Assembly (NCBI RefSeq): GCF_900113335.1
Contig: NZ_FOOX01000015.1
Coordinates: 62,001 to 126,000 of the forward strand
Reading direction: 5' to 3'
DNA from: Desulfotruncus arcticus DSM 17038
Lineage (GTDB): Bacteria > Bacillota > Desulfotomaculia > Desulfotomaculales > Desulfallaceae
DNA length: 64,000 nt
Shown here: positions 61,338 to 64,000 of the stretch, piece after piece
Layout of the letters: the number at the start of each line of letters is the position of its first letter
Numbering within the stretch: position 1 is the stretch's first letter
Program-made: the position numbers and the translations under genes
The notes under the pieces: generated by a model
What the model was told of the DNA's origin: nothing
What the model saw: the letters and a program-made list of their open reading frames with translations, nothing else
Database searches by the model: none

Positions 61338-61384
61338 AAAAGCAACCAAGAACCTTACCGCGGGATTCAAGGTTGCTTTTCTTG
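61338..61384 (+). terminator. Terminator after the tagO-like gene
   Basis: AAAAGCAACC (61338-61347) pairs with GGTTGCTTTT (61371-61380) and the second arm contains the T-run; a further inner pairing of AACCTT/AAGGTT is possible. Confidence 0.7.
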
Positions 61385-61543
61385 TAAAAATATGAAGGAT
61401 TTGCTGTTTCCGGCTGGAATATATACCAAAACAAACTTTAAATTACGGAATTACAGGTACACAGGAGGCACAATCGGTCTCCGGAAGCCTCCGGAAAGCG
61501 TGGATATTCATGAAAATCTTTAACAGTAAGGAGGTTATCGCCT

Positions 61544-62416
61544 ATGCGAATCAAAAAGGCTGTTATACCGGCGGCGGGATTGGGAGTACGATTTTTGCCG
61601 GCTACCAAGGCGGTTCCCAAGGAAATGATACCAATAGTAGATAAACCCACTATTCAATACATAATCGAAGAAGCAGTTAATTCAGGGATCGAGGACATAC
61701 TGATTATAACCGGTCGCAATAAAAAGGCCATTGAAGACCATTTCGATAAATCGCTCAGCCTGGAAAACCACTTGCGCTGTAAAGGCAACCAGGATCTGCT
61801 GGATATAGTGGAAAAAACGGCCTGCCTGGCTGAAATCCATTACATCCGCCAAAAAGAGCCGCGCGGATTGGGGCATGCTATATATTGCGCCCGGCGGTTT
61901 GTAGGTGATGAACCTTTTGCCGTGCTGCTGGGCGACGATATCGTCAGCAGTGAAGTGCCCTGCCTGCGGCAAATGATGGATCTGTACGAGGAAACGCAGG
62001 CATCGGTAATCGGCGTCAAGGAAGTACCTCCGGATGATGTCGGCAAATACGGTATTCTGGATGCCGGGCCGCTGCGGGACAACGTTTACCGCATCCACAA
62101 CCTGGTGGAGAAGCCGGCCCCGGAAGACGCGCCCTCCCGGCTTGCCATTATGGGCCGCTATATTATTGAACCGGAGATATTCGAAATCCTGGCGCGTACA
62201 GAGCCGGGAGCCGGGGGCGAAATCCAGCTCACCGACGCCTTAAAAGTGCTGGCAGCCCAAAAGCCCATGTACGGTTTAATTTTTGCAGGCAACCGCTATG
62301 ATGTGGGGGACAAGCTGGGCTACCTCAAAGCAATGGTCGAGTTTGCCCTGGAACGCCCCGACCTGGCGGAAGAATTCCGCAGCTATTTACACGAACTGAT
62401 GACGGGCGCAAAATAA
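61544..62416 (+). CDS. galU: UTP-glucose-1-phosphate uridylyltransferase
   Basis: 290 residues with AAGGAGGT before the ATG. Signatures: KAVIPAAGLGVRFLPATKAV, PKEMIPIVDKPTIQYIIEEA, AVLLGDDIVSSE, and RYIIEPEIFEIL plus GGEIQLTDALKVL. It makes UDP-glucose from UTP and glucose-1-phosphate. The phosphohexomutase downstream could supply glucose-1-phosphate and Ugd at 32.6 kb could use the product, so it feeds both wall polymer and exopolysaccharide. Confidence 0.95.
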   Translation: MRIKKAVIPAAGLGVRFLPATKAVPKEMIPIVDKPTIQYIIEEAVNSGIEDILIITGRNKKAIEDHFDKSLSLENHLRCKGNQDLLDIVEKTACLAEIHYIRQKEPRGLGHAIYCARRFVGDEPFAVLLGDDIVSSEVPCLRQMMDLYEETQASVIGVKEVPPDDVGKYGILDAGPLRDNVYRIHNLVEKPAPEDAPSRLAIMGRYIIEPEIFEILARTEPGAGGEIQLTDALKVLAAQKPMYGLIFAGNRYDVGDKLGYLKAMVEFALERPDLAEEFRSYLHELMTGAK

Positions 62417-62435
62417 AATTCCCTAACAACTTCTC

Positions 62436-62464
62436 AGGCTTGCTGCTTATTTAAGCGCAAGCCT
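62436..62464. terminator. Hairpin at the galU/small-gene convergence
   Basis: AGGCTTG pairs with CAAGCCT over a 15-base loop; the minus-strand small gene ends inside it. Confidence 0.5.
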
Positions 62465-62596
62465 GTTTGGCCGGGCGTCGCCAATCTTTCCCTGCGAGTC
62501 TTTCTTTTTTGACAGCAGCAGCAAATAATCACGATACATATTCTCCCGCCGAACATCTTCAAGTTTACCAAACCTTAGCAATACCTGTTTTTTCAA
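62447..62596 (-). CDS. Possible small basic protein, 49 residues
   Basis: A TTG start with GAGGAGGAT eight bases upstream opens a frame reading MKKQVLLRFGKLEDVRRENM, then YRDYLLLLSKKKDSQG and a basic tail. It has no family I know. The strong ribosome site, sensible composition and placement between convergent terminators argue for a real gene; the short length argues for caution. Confidence 0.45.
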   Translation of the reverse strand: MKKQVLLRFGKLEDVRRENMYRDYLLLLSKKKDSQGKIGDARPNRLALK

Positions 62597-62623
62597 AGCT
62601 TATCCTCCTCAATAAATAGGAAT

Positions 62624-62676
62624 GGGGACACACTTCCTCTTTCAGGTTGGGTTTTAGGGTCGGAGGTATGTCCCCG
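62624..62676. repeat. GGGGACACACTTCC...GGAGGTATGTCCCC inverted repeat
   Basis: GGGGACACACTTCC (62624-62637) and GGAGGTATGTCCCC (62662-62675) form an imperfect stem with a 24-base loop, upstream of the phosphohexomutase. It is REP-like in style. Confidence 0.65.
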
Positions 62677-62758
62677 ATTTAAGTGCATAAATGTTTATTG
62701 CCGTGGTAAAATTAAGAACTGTACATTTATATGAAGAGATCGGGAGGACTATGTACCA

Positions 62759-64000
62759 ATGAAAAAAATAAAATTCGGCACAGACGGCTGGCGGGGAATT
62801 ATCGCCGACGACTACACCTTTGAAAACGTCCGCATTGTCTCCCAGGCGGTGGCAGACTACATCAACAACAAAAACATGGGGGCCAAAGGCATTGTTATCG
62901 GCTATGACAACCGCTTTCTCTCCGACCGCTTTGCCGACAACGTGGCCGACGTGATGATCCAAAACGGCATCAAAGTCTACCTCTCCGACAGGCCGCTGCC
63001 CACTCCGGTCACAGCCTTTGCCGTAAAAGTGCATGACGCGGCCGGTGCGGTGATGCTCACAGCCAGTCATAACCCGCCGGAATACAACGGCTTTAAATTT
63101 ATCCCTGATTATGCCGGTCCTGCGCTGCCGCACATTACAGCCGCAATAGAAGAAAATATCGCCCGCCTCCAAAACAGCGTCCGCCGAAATACAAACGTTT
63201 ACCATGAACAGGCGCTGGAACTGGCGGTTGACCACGGCATCCCGATGGCGCAGTCAGTTCCCAACCACGTGGCCGACCGCATTATGATCGACCCCCGTTA
63301 CGAATACTTCGATCACCTGGAAAAGCTTGTGGATATGGAGGTAATAGGCCGGGCCAACCTGGAGGTAATGGTCGATGCCATGCACGGCAGCGGGATGGGG
63401 TATCTTGATGTAATGCTCAGGCGGGCCGGCAACAGAGTTAAAGAGTGCCGCTGCCATCGCGATCCGCTGTTTGGCGGCAGCTTGCCCGAGCCCACCCAAA
63501 AGTCGTTGGAAGGCGTATGCCGGTGGATCAAGGCTGAAGGAGCGCGCCTGGGGCTGGCGCTGGACGGTGACGCCGACCGCTTCGGCATTATTGATGTCGG
63601 GGGGGTTTACATAACTCCAAACCAATTTCTGCCCCTGCTTTATCATCACCTGATCGCCGTAAAAGGTCTGGTGGGGCCGGTTACCCGCACCGTGGCCACC
63701 TCCCACATGCTGGACCGGATTGCCCAAAAGCATGGTCAAGAAGTATACGAAACTCCGGTAGGGTTTAAATTCATCGGGCAGAATCTTCTGGAAAAGGGCT
63801 GTGTGCTGGGCGGGGAAGAAAGCGGCGGGCTTTCCATAAAAGGGCACATTCCTGAAAAAGACGGCATCCTGGCCGGCTTGCTGGCAGCTGAAATATTGGC
63901 TGTTAACGAAAAAAGTTTAAGCGAAATCGCCTTGGATGTCGCCAAAGAATATGGCGGCGGCATGTACAGCGAACGGCTGGATGTGCGCACCACCCCGGCC
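62759..64000 (+). CDS. Phosphoglucomutase/phosphomannomutase family protein, 3' truncated
   Basis: 414 codons are visible, running off the window end with no stop; the family is ~460-480 residues. ATG 62759 follows GGGAGG; an out-of-frame ATG lies at 62751. The N-terminus MKKIKFGTDGWRGIIADDYT is typical. The phosphoserine loop is VMLTASHNPPEYNGFKF, the metal loop is LALDGDADRFGII, and the sugar loop is VLGGEESGGLSIKG. It interconverts hexose-6- and hexose-1-phosphates. Next to galU, glucose is the likely substrate, but mannose or both is possible. Confidence 0.93.
   Translation, partial: MKKIKFGTDGWRGIIADDYTFENVRIVSQAVADYINNKNMGAKGIVIGYDNRFLSDRFADNVADVMIQNGIKVYLSDRPLPTPVTAFAVKVHDAAGAVMLTASHNPPEYNGFKFIPDYAGPALPHITAAIEENIARLQNSVRRNTNVYHEQALELAVDHGIPMAQSVPNHVADRIMIDPRYEYFDHLEKLVDMEVIGRANLEVMVDAMHGSGMGYLDVMLRRAGNRVKECRCHRDPLFGGSLPEPTQKSLEGVCRWIKAEGARLGLALDGDADRFGIIDVGGVYITPNQFLPLLYHHLIAVKGLVGPVTRTVATSHMLDRIAQKHGQEVYETPVGFKFIGQNLLEKGCVLGGEESGGLSIKGHIPEKDGILAGLLAAEILAVNEKSLSEIALDVAKEYGGGMYSERLDVRTTPA

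Overview
The window looks like a low-to-mid GC, Gram-positive-type, spore-former-lineage Firmicute, most likely a Desulfotomaculum/Pelotomaculum-like member of the Peptococcaceae. This is inferred from gene content, not from any marker gene. The supporting signs are three SLH-domain S-layer proteins, many secreted 'stalk' (copper amine oxidase N-terminal-like) proteins, CsaB/TagA/TagO/LCP wall-polymer genes, GGAGG ribosome sites with frequent TTG and GTG starts, and dispersed GTGCCAGGCACC palindromes. No rRNA, tRNA or CRISPR array was seen.

Layout. 1-8.9 kb: secreted cell-surface proteins, comprising three stalk-domain proteins (one fused to an SCP2 lipid-binding domain) and two SLH proteins. 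9.0-16.6 kb: an efflux island with a MarR regulator, an RND adaptor and pump, and an EmrA/EmrB-like pair whose MFS pump has a Gly/Pro-rich N-terminus. 16.7-17.6 kb: a nucleotidyltransferase/HEPN pair. 18.0-39.3 kb: a large exopolysaccharide locus running on the + strand. It holds a Wzy-like polymerase with TPRs, a WbaP-type initiating transferase, several GT2/GT4 transferases, an FkbM methyltransferase, an MBOAT/SGNH acylation pair, UDP-glucose dehydrogenase, UDP-galactopyranose mutase, a galactofuranosyltransferase-like enzyme and a Wzm/Wzt-type ABC exporter; it ends in a strong terminator. This locus carries a truncated second copy of the dehydrogenase and a decayed glycosyltransferase on either side of the acylation pair, evidence of past module exchange.

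39.3-42.3 kb: a mobile and addiction region. It has a broken small gene, an IS607-like element reduced to a 33-codon tnpA remnant plus tnpB with a structured downstream RNA candidate, and a Phd/RelE-type toxin-antitoxin pair. 42.4-43.9 kb: two tandem-duplicated stalk proteins. 44.2-48.9 kb: a small exported protein, an exported FAD oxidoreductase with an SLH-like tail, a four-helix-bundle gene bracketed by inverted repeats, and a DUF5693 membrane protein.

49-64 kb: the wall-polymer and S-layer anchoring region. It contains a stalk protein, TagA, LCP, two tandem SLH proteins, a second nucleotidyltransferase/HEPN pair with a frameshifted HEPN gene, CsaB, TagO/WecA-like, GalU and a phosphohexomutase running off the end. 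The genes fit together: TagO, TagA and LCP build and attach a secondary wall polymer, CsaB pyruvylates it, and the SLH proteins bind it. The phosphohexomutase, GalU and Ugd can supply UDP-glucose and UDP-glucuronate to both this and the exopolysaccharide locus.

The least ordinary items are the duplicated junction around the acylation pair, the TnpB/RNA unit with a degenerate transposase, the two HEPN genes that both look damaged, the stalk-SCP2 fusion, the SLH proteins with unassigned repeat arrays, and the inverted-repeat-flanked four-helix-bundle gene.
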